In this document: piece by piece, positions 9,782 through 20,070 of the stretch
How positions within the stretch are numbered: position 1 is the first letter of the stretch
How the letters are laid out: each line of letters opens with the position of its first letter
Assembly: GCA_021817245.1 (NCBI GenBank)
Contig: JAKAVQ010000004.1
Span: 51,403-115,402 of the forward strand
DNA length: 64,000 nucleotides
Direction of reading: 5' to 3'
From: Thermoplasmata archaeon
GTDB taxonomy: Archaea > Thermoplasmatota > Thermoplasmata > Lutacidiplasmatales > UBA184
Translations under genes and position numbers: made by a program
The notes under the pieces: model-generated
Databases searched by the model: none
Told to the model about the DNA's origin: nothing
What the model saw: the letters and a program-made list of their open reading frames with translations, nothing else

Positions 9782-11722
9782 TCAGGGACCCACCGGCGGT
9801 ACGTGGACGACCTCGTAGATCGTGAAGAGTGAGTTCTGGTAGAGGACCGCGAAGTCGCCGGGGTCGTTGTACTTGTCGATGTTCGCGGCCGGAATGGCGC
9901 CCTTGGGCTGGTCGTTGGCCGGCCCGAAGAACATCGGCGGCGAGTAATGGATCGTCATCAGCACATCGGTCACGATATACTCCCCCGGGAAGAGCCGGGC
10001 AACGAGACCGCTCGTGAACGTGGCGTTCTCGAACGCCGGATACGCGTCCCAGACGATCTCAAAGTGCCCGAACCCTCCGAGGACGGTGTACGTGAGATAG
10101 TCCCCCCAAACGGGACGGTTATGGTTCAAGTGGGCGCTCGCCCAGAGCGCGGTGGCGTAGGCCGTCCGGTTGACGATGAGCGCCGAACTGACCTGGACCT
10201 GGCCGGGGGACTTCGCGAACTGGTCGCGCGTGCTGAGGGGAACCAGGGATCCGCCCCCGACGATCAGGAGCACCACGATCGCCGCCACGACAACCCGGGC
10301 CGTCGCTCGTCGGGGTCGGGGAGCTCGCGGACGGCTCGGGGAGGGCACCGTGGCCCGCTCCGGCCGGGGCCGGGCCTCTGCCAACGCCAGACGGTGCGTG
10401 ATCCACCACGCCACCGCCGGCGCGAAGAAGACGCCCGCGAACTCGAAGACCCGTAGCGCGAGGAAGTTGAATCCGGTCGAGGCAAACGGGATCGCGACGG
10501 CGCCGACGAGCAGCGACGCGAGGATCCCGAAGGTGACGAACGCGTAACGCTCGACCCGGAAGACCTCGAAGAGGGCGATGAGGGAGAGGACCACGAGCAA
10601 CAGGATCGCAAGACCGATCCATCCGAGCTCGTACAGCGGGAACGACTGGCCGGGAGCGACGGCCGCGCCGGCCGCCCGCGCCGCCGGGTGCGTAAGCGCC
10701 GTGAGGTGGCCGGTCAGGATCACCCACTGCCCTTGGATCACCGGCAGGGTCACCGCCGCGACCCAGACCAGCGCGAACGCGACCGCCACTCCCATCGTCG
10801 AGAACATCCTCGCGTTCGGGTAGGGGTCGCGGCGGAGCAGGATCCACGGCAGGATCGCTAGGCCGATCAGGAACCCGAGGAGGACGTAGGTCGAGACGTG
10901 GTGGCTGATCACGACCATGATCGACGCGGCCACGACCATCGCGCGGAGGAACGTCGCGCCCCGCGCGGCCGTGGAGGTCGCGAGAAAGCCCAGCCCGACC
11001 ACTGCCAGGATGAACCAGACGGTGGCGAAGTCCTGTTGCGTCGGGATGTTCATCTCGACCGAGGGGAGCGTGAGATAGAGGAGCGCGGCGAGCGGCGCGC
11101 TCCGGGGGCCGAAGAACCGTGCGGCGAGCGAATAGATCGCGAGCGGGATCACGAGCAGCCGAAGGAGGTCGACCGACCAGTTGAACGTCCCGAGGGGGGG
11201 AAGCGTCGTGAGCGCGGCCACCTCCGCGTTGAAGATCGCGGCGCCCGGGTAGTAACTGTAGGTCTTCGCCTGGGCCGTGACCCCGAGGAGCGGCCTCCAG
11301 GTACCAGTATTGAGGAGGGCCTGGGAGAACTGGAAGACGTAGGTCGGGTCGTGACTGAACGGGAGGCCGTACGGCGCGAAGATCGGGTACAGGAATACGA
11401 TGACGAGGATCGGAGCGATCAGGTAGGGCACCGGAACCCGCCGAAGGGCGGAAACGTAGAACGGCGCCGCCGCGAGGGCCACGAAGAAGACGAAGAGCAT
11501 GCGGGTCGGCAGGCCGTGAAAGCTGTCGGTGACGTGGTGGAACTTGAACTCGTACAGCAGTAGGGCGACGCCGACGAGCCCGAGCAGACTCACGAAGAGC
11601 GCGAGCAGCGCGGCGCGCGGACTCGTCCGGTACGAGGTGACCTCAAGGCCCTGTGTCCCCGGAGTGAGTGCGCTCGGAGCCGTGGAGGGTCCGAGCGGCG
11701 GCGGTGAATGCGCCCCGTTCAC
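9782..11722 (-). CDS. Polytopic membrane protein, GT-C glycosyltransferase-like
   Basis: About 12 hydrophobic segments followed by an extracytoplasmic C-terminal domain (GDYLTYTVLGGFGHFEIVWD...). Start uncertain (GTG 11722 chosen). Confidence 0.75.
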   Translation of the reverse strand: MNGAHSPPPLGPSTAPSALTPGTQGLEVTSYRTSPRAALLALFVSLLGLVGVALLLYEFKFHHVTDSFHGLPTRMLFVFFVALAAAPFYVSALRRVPVPYLIAPILVIVFLYPIFAPYGLPFSHDPTYVFQFSQALLNTGTWRPLLGVTAQAKTYSYYPGAAIFNAEVAALTTLPPLGTFNWSVDLLRLLVIPLAIYSLAARFFGPRSAPLAALLYLTLPSVEMNIPTQQDFATVWFILAVVGLGFLATSTAARGATFLRAMVVAASIMVVISHHVSTYVLLGFLIGLAILPWILLRRDPYPNARMFSTMGVAVAFALVWVAAVTLPVIQGQWVILTGHLTALTHPAARAAGAAVAPGQSFPLYELGWIGLAILLLVVLSLIALFEVFRVERYAFVTFGILASLLVGAVAIPFASTGFNFLALRVFEFAGVFFAPAVAWWITHRLALAEARPRPERATVPSPSRPRAPRPRRATARVVVAAIVVLLIVGGGSLVPLSTRDQFAKSPGQVQVSSALIVNRTAYATALWASAHLNHNRPVWGDYLTYTVLGGFGHFEIVWDAYPAFENATFTSGLVARLFPGEYIVTDVLMTIHYSPPMFFGPANDQPKGAIPAANIDKYNDPGDFAVLYQNSLFTIYEVVHVPPVGP

Positions 11723-12095
11723 AGAGGCTCTCCGGACCCCGACGCAGGTCGCTGCCGACCGCGCCGAGTCACGCCGAGCCCGGTGGGGGAGCGCGGCGGA
11801 CGGCGGACCGACATGGCGAGTTCGGATTGGAACCTCGATCCGCCGGAGCCGTCCCTCGTGGGGTGCATGGACAGCCGCTCGACGGGGGAGCGCAGGATAA
11901 AGATAACCGGCGAGAGACCACTGGCGCGCTAGCACGACGCACTCGGTCCGGCGAGGGTCGCGGCGCGGCGGGGCCAGCGGACCCTTCGCGACCGACAAGC
12001 GACCCGGTCTCAGTATCGTCCGGAAACTGATCGGGAACCCGACTCTGCCCACCCGGGACGGAAACGACGTCCTGTCCCGAGAGGGGGGACCAAAC

Positions 12096-12104
12096 TACAT
12101 ATAC
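12096..12104 (+). promoter_or_regulatory. TATA box of glycosidase-like copy 2
   Basis: ctacatatacaag about 30 nt upstream of GTG 12132. Confidence 0.45.
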
Positions 12105-12131
12105 AAGTGCCCGGCCGGTTGGACGATTACC

Positions 12132-13601
12132 GTGCGCGAACTGAGATTTCGTACGCGCCGGTGGCCCGCCTATCTTCGGTTGCGGATCCGCCGTACGCTG
12201 ACGGTCGCCGGTCTTTGCCTGTTGATGCTATCGTTCGCATGGCTCACCGGCCCTCTCGGCCATGCATCCGCCGTCTCGCCCACCGGGAGCGCCGTGACGC
12301 TCGCGACCACCACGAGCTCCGCCAGCGTTACGGTCGGGGCGTTCTCGACCGCCACGCCCGTCCCGAGCTCCTTCTGGGGCGTGGATGTCGCAGCTCTCCA
12401 GCGCTTCTCGTCCACGGATGCCGGCTATGTGGCGAAGACCCCAGCGACCTTCATCCGGTATCCCGGAGGAGTACTGGGCGAGGAGTTGAACTACACCTCC
12501 GGCGTGGTGACCGCCAGCAACGGCGCCCAGTCGAAGGTCCCCACGACGGTCGCAGAGTTCGTCGCGTCCTGCAAGCTGATCCACTGTCAGGCGATCTTCC
12601 AACTACCCGCCGAGATCAACTCGCCCTCGACCGCGGCCTACTTCGCGAGCTACGTAGTTCACCAGCTGACGTACCAGCCGGCGTACTGGGAGATCGGCAA
12701 TGCGCCGAGCGGCTACAAGCACTTCGGCCAGCCGTGGAGCAAGTGGTCGCAGGGAGACACGGGCAACGTGACGCCCCAGCCGTTCGCGAACCTGGTCCAC
12801 ACGTACATCGCGGCGATCCTGCGGGTCGATCCCGCCGGGCACTTCATCGCCCTCGGGGCGGGGGAGGCCGGCAACAACTACGCGAAGGCGTGGGTCGTCT
12901 CCCTCGTGAAGACGGACGGGGCGCAGCTCTCGGGAATCTCCGTCCACTCCTACATCCTGGGCGGGCCGAGGCACCCCAGCGCGAACCAGCTGCTTGCGAA
13001 CCTTCGCGGATTCTACGCGCTGCCGGCGCAGTACACGGCCGACGCGGGCTACATCCATCAGGCCTGCGGCTGCGGCCGAATCGGCGTCTTCGTCACGGAG
13101 ATCAACGCCGCCGAGGTCGGCTCGTACACCACGCTGCTGCCGACGTTCGCCGGGACCCTGTATCTTGCGGCGGAGGTCACGCAAGGACTTGCGCTCCGCA
13201 CGCCGAACCTGGACTGGTTCAGCTATGACTCGTCGTACCCGGGCGCGTGGTCCCAAAGCCCGGGCCACTTCCAGATGCAGTACTATCTCTTCGCCGATCT
13301 CGCGACCCACTTCGAATCGAAGTATCTGCCGTCAAAGGTGGTCGGGCCCACGACCTTCTATGCCGTGGTGACGTACGGCGTGAAGGGACTCGCCGTCTTC
13401 CTCGTGAATACGAACACCTCGGGCTCGCTGACCGTCAACCTCAGTCACGCCGGGATCAAATCCGGTGCGGCCGTGACCGACTTTTCGTGGAACGGAAATA
13501 CCCTCCAACCGAGCTCCTCGAACGCCGCGATGAAGAGTACGGTCACGATCGGACCGGAGAGCATCTTGCTGATCGTCGCCCCACCGACGTCGGTGGTCTA
13601 G
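12132..13601 (+). CDS. Secreted glycoside-hydrolase-like protein, copy 2
   Basis: Signal peptide RRTLTVAGLCLLMLSFAWL; FWGVDVAALQRF...FIRYPGGVLGEELNYTSG...YWEIGNAPSG...GISVHSY...VFVTEINAAEVG; C-terminal beta domain; upstream acatata box. Confidence 0.88.
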   Translation: MRELRFRTRRWPAYLRLRIRRTLTVAGLCLLMLSFAWLTGPLGHASAVSPTGSAVTLATTTSSASVTVGAFSTATPVPSSFWGVDVAALQRFSSTDAGYVAKTPATFIRYPGGVLGEELNYTSGVVTASNGAQSKVPTTVAEFVASCKLIHCQAIFQLPAEINSPSTAAYFASYVVHQLTYQPAYWEIGNAPSGYKHFGQPWSKWSQGDTGNVTPQPFANLVHTYIAAILRVDPAGHFIALGAGEAGNNYAKAWVVSLVKTDGAQLSGISVHSYILGGPRHPSANQLLANLRGFYALPAQYTADAGYIHQACGCGRIGVFVTEINAAEVGSYTTLLPTFAGTLYLAAEVTQGLALRTPNLDWFSYDSSYPGAWSQSPGHFQMQYYLFADLATHFESKYLPSKVVGPTTFYAVVTYGVKGLAVFLVNTNTSGSLTVNLSHAGIKSGAAVTDFSWNGNTLQPSSSNAAMKSTVTIGPESILLIVAPPTSVV

Positions 13602-13879
13602 GCGCCCGGTCCTCCCCCGATCCCGTCGACCCCGGCGCGCGATCGCCCCGCGAGTACCCGGGGGGGACGGGGGTCTACCGAGGGTCACTCGGGTGTCGGA
13701 CAAACGGGAACGCGGGGGCCGGAACGCTCACACGAATTCAAAAACCGCGACACGATGGACTAAGGTACATATACCCTACTCGCCAGTGGAAATTCACAAG
13801 GCGCTTCTGGCGATTTCCCCCCTTCGAGGACGCTCGGCGGCCCTCGGGGGAGGGGGGAGTTGCCTGGCAGTCGGTGTGC

Positions 13880-16384
13880 ATGAACTCCCCGCTCTGGATC
13901 CCCCGAAGAACCGCCGCCCGTGCGGCGACGTGGGTGCTCGTCGTATTCGCGATCGCGGCATTGGTCGGTACGATCGGCGTTTCGACCGCGCCCGGCCTGG
14001 GGTCGGCGTCGGTCCTCCCGGCCCCAACGCTCTCGCCCGCCGCGACGGGCTTCCCCACGCCGATCCAGCACGTGATCACGATCTTCATGGAGAACAAGGA
14101 GCGCTCGACGGTGCTCAACCAAGGGCCGTTCCAGGTCTCGCTGCAGAACCAGTACGCGTACTCCTCGACGTACTATGCGCCGTGCCACCACTCGGCGCCC
14201 GAGTATCTCGCCGCAACGTCAGGACAGACGCTCCAATGCGGCAGCGACGCGTTGAACAGCTACTCGGTCAACAACATCGGTAACATGCTCGATACGGCCG
14301 GGATCCCCTGGAAGTCGTACCAGGAGTCGATGCCGACCCCGTGCGACAAGTCGAACTCGGGCAACTACGCCTACCGCCACAACCCGTTCATCTACTATAG
14401 TGACCTCGGGAGCAACTGCGCGGCGAACGACGTTCCGTTCACCAACTGGAATCCGAACGCGACGAGCCAGCCCGCCTACATCTGGGTGACGCCGAACGTT
14501 CTCGACGATGCGCACAACACCAACACCTCCTACGGCGACGCCTGGCTCAAGGTCTTCTTCGACGGAGGGTCGTACACCTCCTCGTCCGACCTGCACGGCT
14601 GGAAGGGCATTCTCAACGAGCCCTGGTTCAGTTCCACCGTCGTCTTTGTCACCTATGACGAAGGGTCGACCTCGGCCGGCTACTCGGTCCCCGGGGTGTC
14701 GAACAGCTACTGCACCAACGGACTCTCGGTCTGCGGCGGGAACATCTATTTCTCGGCGGTGAGCCCGTACTCGAGCGGCGTCGGCCTGGTTTCGGGGGAC
14801 GCGACGCACTACAACCTCCTCGCGACGGAAGAGTGGCTCCTCGGCCTCCCCTGCACCGGCGGCGGCCTCGACTGCAACTCCGGTTTCCCCGCGATGACGG
14901 GGCTGTTCCACTTCACGAGCACGGGCTCGTCGAGCTTCTCGGTGGGGGGGAGCGTCGTGGATCCGAACGGGACCGGTCTTTCGGCCGCGACCGTCTACGC
15001 GAACGGTTCGACGGACTCGACCGCGAAGACGGGAAGCACCGGCAGCTTTTCCTTCACGCTCGCGAACGGCACCTACGCGATCACCGCCACCGACCCCGGA
15101 TATCAGGGGGGCTATGCGAACGTCACCGTGCGCGGAGCGAACATCACCGGCCTCACGGTCACGTTGACGCCCCTCAACTCGTCCGGGTCCACGTTCTCGG
15201 TCGGCGGCACCGTCAGCGATAGCTCGAACGGGACGGGCCTTTCCCGCGCAGCGGTCTACGCGAACGGGAGCTCCTCCTCGATCTCCACGACCAGCGGTAC
15301 CGGCGGCGCGTTCGGGTTCCATCTTCGGAACGGCACCTACCGGATCACCGCCACCGCCGCCGGCTACCTGTCGGCCGCGACGAACGTCACCGTGCACGGG
15401 GCGGCCGTTTCAGGGCTAGTCCTTGCGCTCGCGCCGAGCGGCGGACCGTCGTCCAACTACACGGTCGAGGGCCGGGTCACGAGCGCGGTCAACGGCGCCA
15501 ACGTTTCGGGTGCGACCGTCTACGCGAACACGAGCTCGACCTCGATCTCCTCCACATCGGCAGCGAACGGGACGTACCTACTGGCGTTGCCCAACGGCAA
15601 CTATTCATTGACCGCGATCGCCGCCGGGTTCCTCCCCTCGAGCCGCAACCTCACCGTCGCCGGTGGTCCGCAATCCGGGGTCGACCTCGCACTTCCGCCC
15701 GCGGCGGTCGGATCCGGGGCGTACACCCTATCGGGGACGGTGACGAACGGGACGAGCGGCCTTCCGGTTCCCGGGGTGACGGTGTACGCGAACGCCAGCG
15801 GCACCTCTCAGGTCACGGCGGCCGCGGCCAACGGCACGTTCGGATTCCTGGTAGCGAACGGGTCATACGAGCTCACGGCGACCGGAGCAGGCTACGTTCC
15901 CTCCTCGATCAACGTCTCCGTCGCCGGAGCGAACCTCGAGGGCGTCAACCTCTCGCTCGCCCCGAACGGGACCCTTCCCACGGACGGTGTTGTGACCAAC
16001 GCGGTGGACGGAACACCGGTGGGCAACGCGACGCTGACGTTCGAGAATGGGACGACGGTGGTCCAAGTCCGCACTAACGGAACGGGGGGCTACGCGGTTC
16101 AGCTCCCGCCCGGCGACTACCTGGTGTCGGTCCAGGCCACGGGATTCTCGGTGACCACCTCGCTCGTCTCCATGCACGCGCGAGCGGGGGCCGACTACAA
16201 CTTCGCTCTCGCCCCTGCCCTCTCGGCGGGACCGGGGAACGGTGGAGGATCGATGCTGCCCGTCGGTGCCGTACTCGTGGTGGCGATCGTGGCGGGGATC
16301 GCGGGCGTGCTCGCCCCCGGAATCCTCCGCCGCGGGTTCTTCCACCGCGGGCTCTTCCGTCGCCGCCCGCCGCGATCTCGGTAG
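13880..16384 (+). CDS. Exported phosphoesterase (acid phosphatase / phospholipase C-like, PF04185 type) with five carboxypeptidase-regulatory-like repeats and C-terminal TM anchor
   Basis: HVITIFMENKE...YYAPCHHSAPEYLAATSGQT...VVFVTYDEGS; repeats such as FSVGGSVVDPNGTGLSAATVYANGS; TM VGAVLVVAIVAGIAGVLAPGIL. Confidence 0.85.
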   Translation: MNSPLWIPRRTAARAATWVLVVFAIAALVGTIGVSTAPGLGSASVLPAPTLSPAATGFPTPIQHVITIFMENKERSTVLNQGPFQVSLQNQYAYSSTYYAPCHHSAPEYLAATSGQTLQCGSDALNSYSVNNIGNMLDTAGIPWKSYQESMPTPCDKSNSGNYAYRHNPFIYYSDLGSNCAANDVPFTNWNPNATSQPAYIWVTPNVLDDAHNTNTSYGDAWLKVFFDGGSYTSSSDLHGWKGILNEPWFSSTVVFVTYDEGSTSAGYSVPGVSNSYCTNGLSVCGGNIYFSAVSPYSSGVGLVSGDATHYNLLATEEWLLGLPCTGGGLDCNSGFPAMTGLFHFTSTGSSSFSVGGSVVDPNGTGLSAATVYANGSTDSTAKTGSTGSFSFTLANGTYAITATDPGYQGGYANVTVRGANITGLTVTLTPLNSSGSTFSVGGTVSDSSNGTGLSRAAVYANGSSSSISTTSGTGGAFGFHLRNGTYRITATAAGYLSAATNVTVHGAAVSGLVLALAPSGGPSSNYTVEGRVTSAVNGANVSGATVYANTSSTSISSTSAANGTYLLALPNGNYSLTAIAAGFLPSSRNLTVAGGPQSGVDLALPPAAVGSGAYTLSGTVTNGTSGLPVPGVTVYANASGTSQVTAAAANGTFGFLVANGSYELTATGAGYVPSSINVSVAGANLEGVNLSLAPNGTLPTDGVVTNAVDGTPVGNATLTFENGTTVVQVRTNGTGGYAVQLPPGDYLVSVQATGFSVTTSLVSMHARAGADYNFALAPALSAGPGNGGGSMLPVGAVLVVAIVAGIAGVLAPGILRRGFFHRGLFRRRPPRSR

Positions 16385-16463
16385 CACGGGGGCCCCGCCG
16401 TACGTCCGGTTTCGGGCGCAGGTTCATAAAGGAGTGAAAACCAGCTTGGACACAGAGGACGCG

Positions 16464-19400
16464 ATGCGACGGGAGATGGCCCTCGGGAGCTCGCCACCGG
16501 TGAACGTTCGGAAGGACTCCTCTTCCGGTGCCCGACGGGTCTGGGGCGCCGACACGGCGCCCTCCCGGGTCCTCCTCGCCCTGGCGGTCGCGATCACCGT
16601 CGGGATGCTCCTTGCCGGGCTATCCCCGGTCCTCTTCGCACCGTCGTCGACTCCGGGCACCTCCCCCGCCGCTTCGACCCAGCTTGCGGCCGCGGCGGCG
16701 TCGCTCGCGTCGGGGGCCGGGCCCGCGGGCGGCCAACCGACCGCGTGCGCGACGACCGGAAGCGGGAGCGCCGCCTGCTCGCCGACCTCGACCTCCGCGA
16801 TCCCGGCGGTGCTGCCGATCGTGAACACGACCGGAGGGCGCTGGGTGCCGGTGAACTACTCGCGCGCCTACACCTCGCTCGCGTACGACGCCCGCAACGG
16901 CTACGTTCTCGCCTTCGGCGGCCTCGGCCCGACCGGCCCGCTCGGAGACACGTGGAAGTACCAGCACGGCAACTGGACGATCCTCCTGACCGCCACTGCG
17001 CCTTCGCCCCGATGGGGAGCCGCGATGACGTACGACGACTCGATCGCGAGCGTCGTCCTCTTCGGAGGGGAGAATGGCACCACCTACTTCAACGACACGT
17101 GGGAGTTCGAGGGAGGAATCTGGACGAACGTCACGACCGCCCACTCGCCGAGCCCCCGTGCCTTCGCCGGGCTCGCGTTCGACGCGAACACTTCCGACAA
17201 CTACACCGTCCTCTTTGGGGGCAACGACGCCTCCACGGTCTTCGGTGACACCTGGGTCTTCCACGGCCAGAACCACACGTGGAGCCAGCTCGCGCCCATC
17301 GCGGCCCCGGCCGCGGTGACCGGCGCGAGCTTCGTGTTCGACCGGCACATCGGCTACGCGGTCCTGTTCGGTGGACTTCTGCCGAACGGCACGTACTCCT
17401 CCGCGACGTGGGAGTACCTCAACGGGGTCTGGACCCAGCCCGTGGAACTGATCAGTCCCCCCGCCCGCGCGTTCGCCGGCATGACGTACGACCGGGCGAG
17501 CAACGTCCTGGCGCTCGTGCTCTTCGGAGGCAACTCGAGCCTAGGTTACCTCGGCGATACCTGGGAGTTCGTGGGTCAGAGCTGGGTCGAGATCTCGCCG
17601 GGCACACCCGGACTCGGCGCCCGCGCGGGCGCGTCGATCACGTTCGACGGTCTGCACCCCGGCGACTTCTATACCGTCCTCTGGGGCGGGTTCAGCGGAA
17701 CCTCCACCTTCTACTCCGACACTTGGAACTTCACCGGCACCGCATGGAGCGAAGTCACCCCGGGCGGTCACCCGACGGCCCTCAGCGGTGCCAGCCTCGT
17801 GGACCTTCCGAACGCCGGCTACACCGTCCTCTTCGGCGGGCTCGGCCCGCTCGGGCCGACGAACGCGACGTGGCTCGAGCGCGGTGGGTCGTGGACGCTC
17901 CTCTGCGGCGCCTGCGGCCCCTCTCCGCGGTACAACGCGGCCGCCAGCTACGATCGTAAGCTCGGCGCCGTGGTCCTGTTCGGAGGCACGGCCGGCGGAT
18001 CGACGTACTTCAACGACACCTGGGAGTTTGTCGCGGGCCACTGGCTCAACGTCACCGGGGGCGCCGCCCCCTCGGCCCGGGACCTGGCCGCGTTCGCGTA
18101 CTACACGACCCCGCTCAACGTCTCGGTCCTCTTCGGGGGGTACAACGGTGCGACCTACCTCAACGATACCTGGGAGTTCAGTGCCGCCGGTTGGAGCGAG
18201 GTCCCGGTCGCCGGCCCGCACTTTCCGCCGGCCACACGCGCCGACGCCGCGATGACCGACGACGGTCCGGACGGGTACATGCTCCTCTTCGGAGGGTACA
18301 ACGGCGGCACGCTCTTCAACGACACGTGGATCTTCCGGGGCGCCCTGGGGGAGTGGTTCCCGTTGACCCCGGTCCAGCACCCCTCCGCCCGCTACGGGGC
18401 GCGCATGGTCTTTGACCCCTACAACGGGTACGTCGTCTTCACCGGCGGTGCCAACCACACCGCCATCTTCAACGACACTTGGGAATTCCGGGGCGGCAAC
18501 TGGACCCAGTTCCTTGCCCCGAGCCCGCCGCCCGCCCGGAGCGACGCGGCGATGGCATTCGACCGGGCCGACAAGTTCCTGGTGGTCTTCGGGGGCTCGG
18601 GACCGGGCGGGATTCCCTACTCCGACACGTGGCTGTGGGTCGCGTTCAGCGCCCAGGCCACGGCGACCCCCAATCCGACCGATGTCGGAATCCCGGTGGC
18701 GTTCGGTGTCTCGGCGGTGGCGGGGGTGGAGCCGTATACCTACGCGTGGTCGTTCGGCGACGGTCAGTCGACGACCTCTCCGACGCCGTACCACACCTAC
18801 ACGGCCCCCGGTAGCTACAACGCGTCGGTCACGGTGACCGATTCCCACGCCGGGACGCCGGACGTGACGGTCGCGAACGTCACGGTCGTCGTCAACCCAA
18901 CCCTCTTGGCGAGGGCGTCGGCCTCTCCGACGGTCGCGGTCCAGTCCCAGCCGGTCGCCTTCACGGTGACGACGACCGGAGGAACGCCGCCGTTCACCTA
19001 CGCGTGGAACTTCGGAGACGGTGCGGGAGCGTCGGTCCAGAGCCCCGCGCACGCCTACGCCGCGGTGGGAACGTACACGGCGAGCGTGGTCGTGAACGAT
19101 TCGGCGGGCAATTCCGTGAGCAGCTCGATCGCGGTCGACGTGACCACCTCGGGCCTGACCGCAACGGTGTCCGTGCTGCCCAACGTCACGGACGTTGGAG
19201 TACCGGTCGCGTTCCACTCCGTCCCGACGGGAGGCACGGCACCGTACACGTACGCCTGGTTGTTTGGGGACGGCCAGAAGAGCTCCACGCAGAACACCAC
19301 GCATGCCTACGCGACGGCCGGCACCTTCCACGTGGTGTACTGGGCCAACGACAGCGTGGGGCAAAGCTACTCGGCGTCGCTCTCGGTGACGGTCGCTCCG

Positions 19401-19886
19401 CCCCCGAAGGTGGGCGCGTTCACCGTGAGCCCGACCTCCGTCAACGTAGGGGCCAGCGCGAGCTTCGCGGTCTCGGTCTCGGGGGGTACCGCACCGTACA
19501 CCTTCGTGTACACCGGCCTTCCCGCCGGCTGCTCCTCGGCGAACGTGTCGACCCTGACCTGCGTACCCACTTCGGCGGGAACGTACCCGGTGAAGGTGAC
19601 GGTCACCGACGCGTTCGCCCAGGCCGCCAACGCTACGGTGACGCTGACCGTGAACGTCTCCCCGTCCCCGACCCCGGGCCCGAGCCCGGGCGGCGGCGGG
19701 GGTGGCCTTTCGACCACGGAGCAGTACCTCCTCGTCGGCCTCGTGGTAGTCGTGATCGCGGCCGCCCTGATCGCGCTCCTTCTCCGACGGAGGAAGCGCG
19801 GGGCGTCGGTCAAGTCGGGCACGGCCCCGCCGAACTCGTCGCCGGCCTCCCCGGGCGGCGGGACCGGCAAAACCGGGGGCAAGTAG
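16464..19886 (+). CDS. Exported kelch-repeat protein (12 kelch-like repeats) with about 4 PKD-type domains and C-terminal TM anchor
   Basis: Repeated VLFGGxxxxTxFNDTWEFxxxxW; PKD motifs YAWSFGDGQS, YAWNFGDGAG, YAWLFGDGQK; TM LLVGLVVVVIAAALIALLL. Confidence 0.92.
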   Translation: MRREMALGSSPPVNVRKDSSSGARRVWGADTAPSRVLLALAVAITVGMLLAGLSPVLFAPSSTPGTSPAASTQLAAAAASLASGAGPAGGQPTACATTGSGSAACSPTSTSAIPAVLPIVNTTGGRWVPVNYSRAYTSLAYDARNGYVLAFGGLGPTGPLGDTWKYQHGNWTILLTATAPSPRWGAAMTYDDSIASVVLFGGENGTTYFNDTWEFEGGIWTNVTTAHSPSPRAFAGLAFDANTSDNYTVLFGGNDASTVFGDTWVFHGQNHTWSQLAPIAAPAAVTGASFVFDRHIGYAVLFGGLLPNGTYSSATWEYLNGVWTQPVELISPPARAFAGMTYDRASNVLALVLFGGNSSLGYLGDTWEFVGQSWVEISPGTPGLGARAGASITFDGLHPGDFYTVLWGGFSGTSTFYSDTWNFTGTAWSEVTPGGHPTALSGASLVDLPNAGYTVLFGGLGPLGPTNATWLERGGSWTLLCGACGPSPRYNAAASYDRKLGAVVLFGGTAGGSTYFNDTWEFVAGHWLNVTGGAAPSARDLAAFAYYTTPLNVSVLFGGYNGATYLNDTWEFSAAGWSEVPVAGPHFPPATRADAAMTDDGPDGYMLLFGGYNGGTLFNDTWIFRGALGEWFPLTPVQHPSARYGARMVFDPYNGYVVFTGGANHTAIFNDTWEFRGGNWTQFLAPSPPPARSDAAMAFDRADKFLVVFGGSGPGGIPYSDTWLWVAFSAQATATPNPTDVGIPVAFGVSAVAGVEPYTYAWSFGDGQSTTSPTPYHTYTAPGSYNASVTVTDSHAGTPDVTVANVTVVVNPTLLARASASPTVAVQSQPVAFTVTTTGGTPPFTYAWNFGDGAGASVQSPAHAYAAVGTYTASVVVNDSAGNSVSSSIAVDVTTSGLTATVSVLPNVTDVGVPVAFHSVPTGGTAPYTYAWLFGDGQKSSTQNTTHAYATAGTFHVVYWANDSVGQSYSASLSVTVAPPPKVGAFTVSPTSVNVGASASFAVSVSGGTAPYTFVYTGLPAGCSSANVSTLTCVPTSAGTYPVKVTVTDAFAQAANATVTLTVNVSPSPTPGPSPGGGGGGLSTTEQYLLVGLVVVVIAAALIALLLRRRKRGASVKSGTAPPNSSPASPGGGTGKTGGK

Positions 19887-20070
19887 GGCCCGACCGTCGC
19901 TTCGTGCGGGCCCCGAAACCCGGGGAGAGTACCGCCGAGCGGGGCGCTCCGAAGGGGTCTCTGCGGCGGAGCTCCAGGCCCGAGGAGACGGGCTGCGAGG
20001 CGCGAGGTCCTCCTCCGCCGCGGTGGACGCCGGGCGCCGGCGCGCACGTGGGACGAAACCCCTATGAGGA

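Noticed and set aside
13247-13879. Upstream extension of the phosphoesterase ORF
   Set aside because: Overlaps the end of the glycosidase-like gene and a promoter-like gtacatatacc; the signal peptide begins at ATG 13880.
4579-19886. Internal repeats considered as CRISPR or mobile repeats
   Set aside because: Repetition is in-frame protein-domain repetition (IPT-like, CarboxypepD-like, kelch, PKD), without identical direct repeats separated by unique spacers.
19908-19926. GCCCCGAAACCCGGGG mini-hairpin after the kelch gene
   Set aside because: Only about a 5-bp stem in very GC-rich DNA and no T-tract; not distinguishable from chance.
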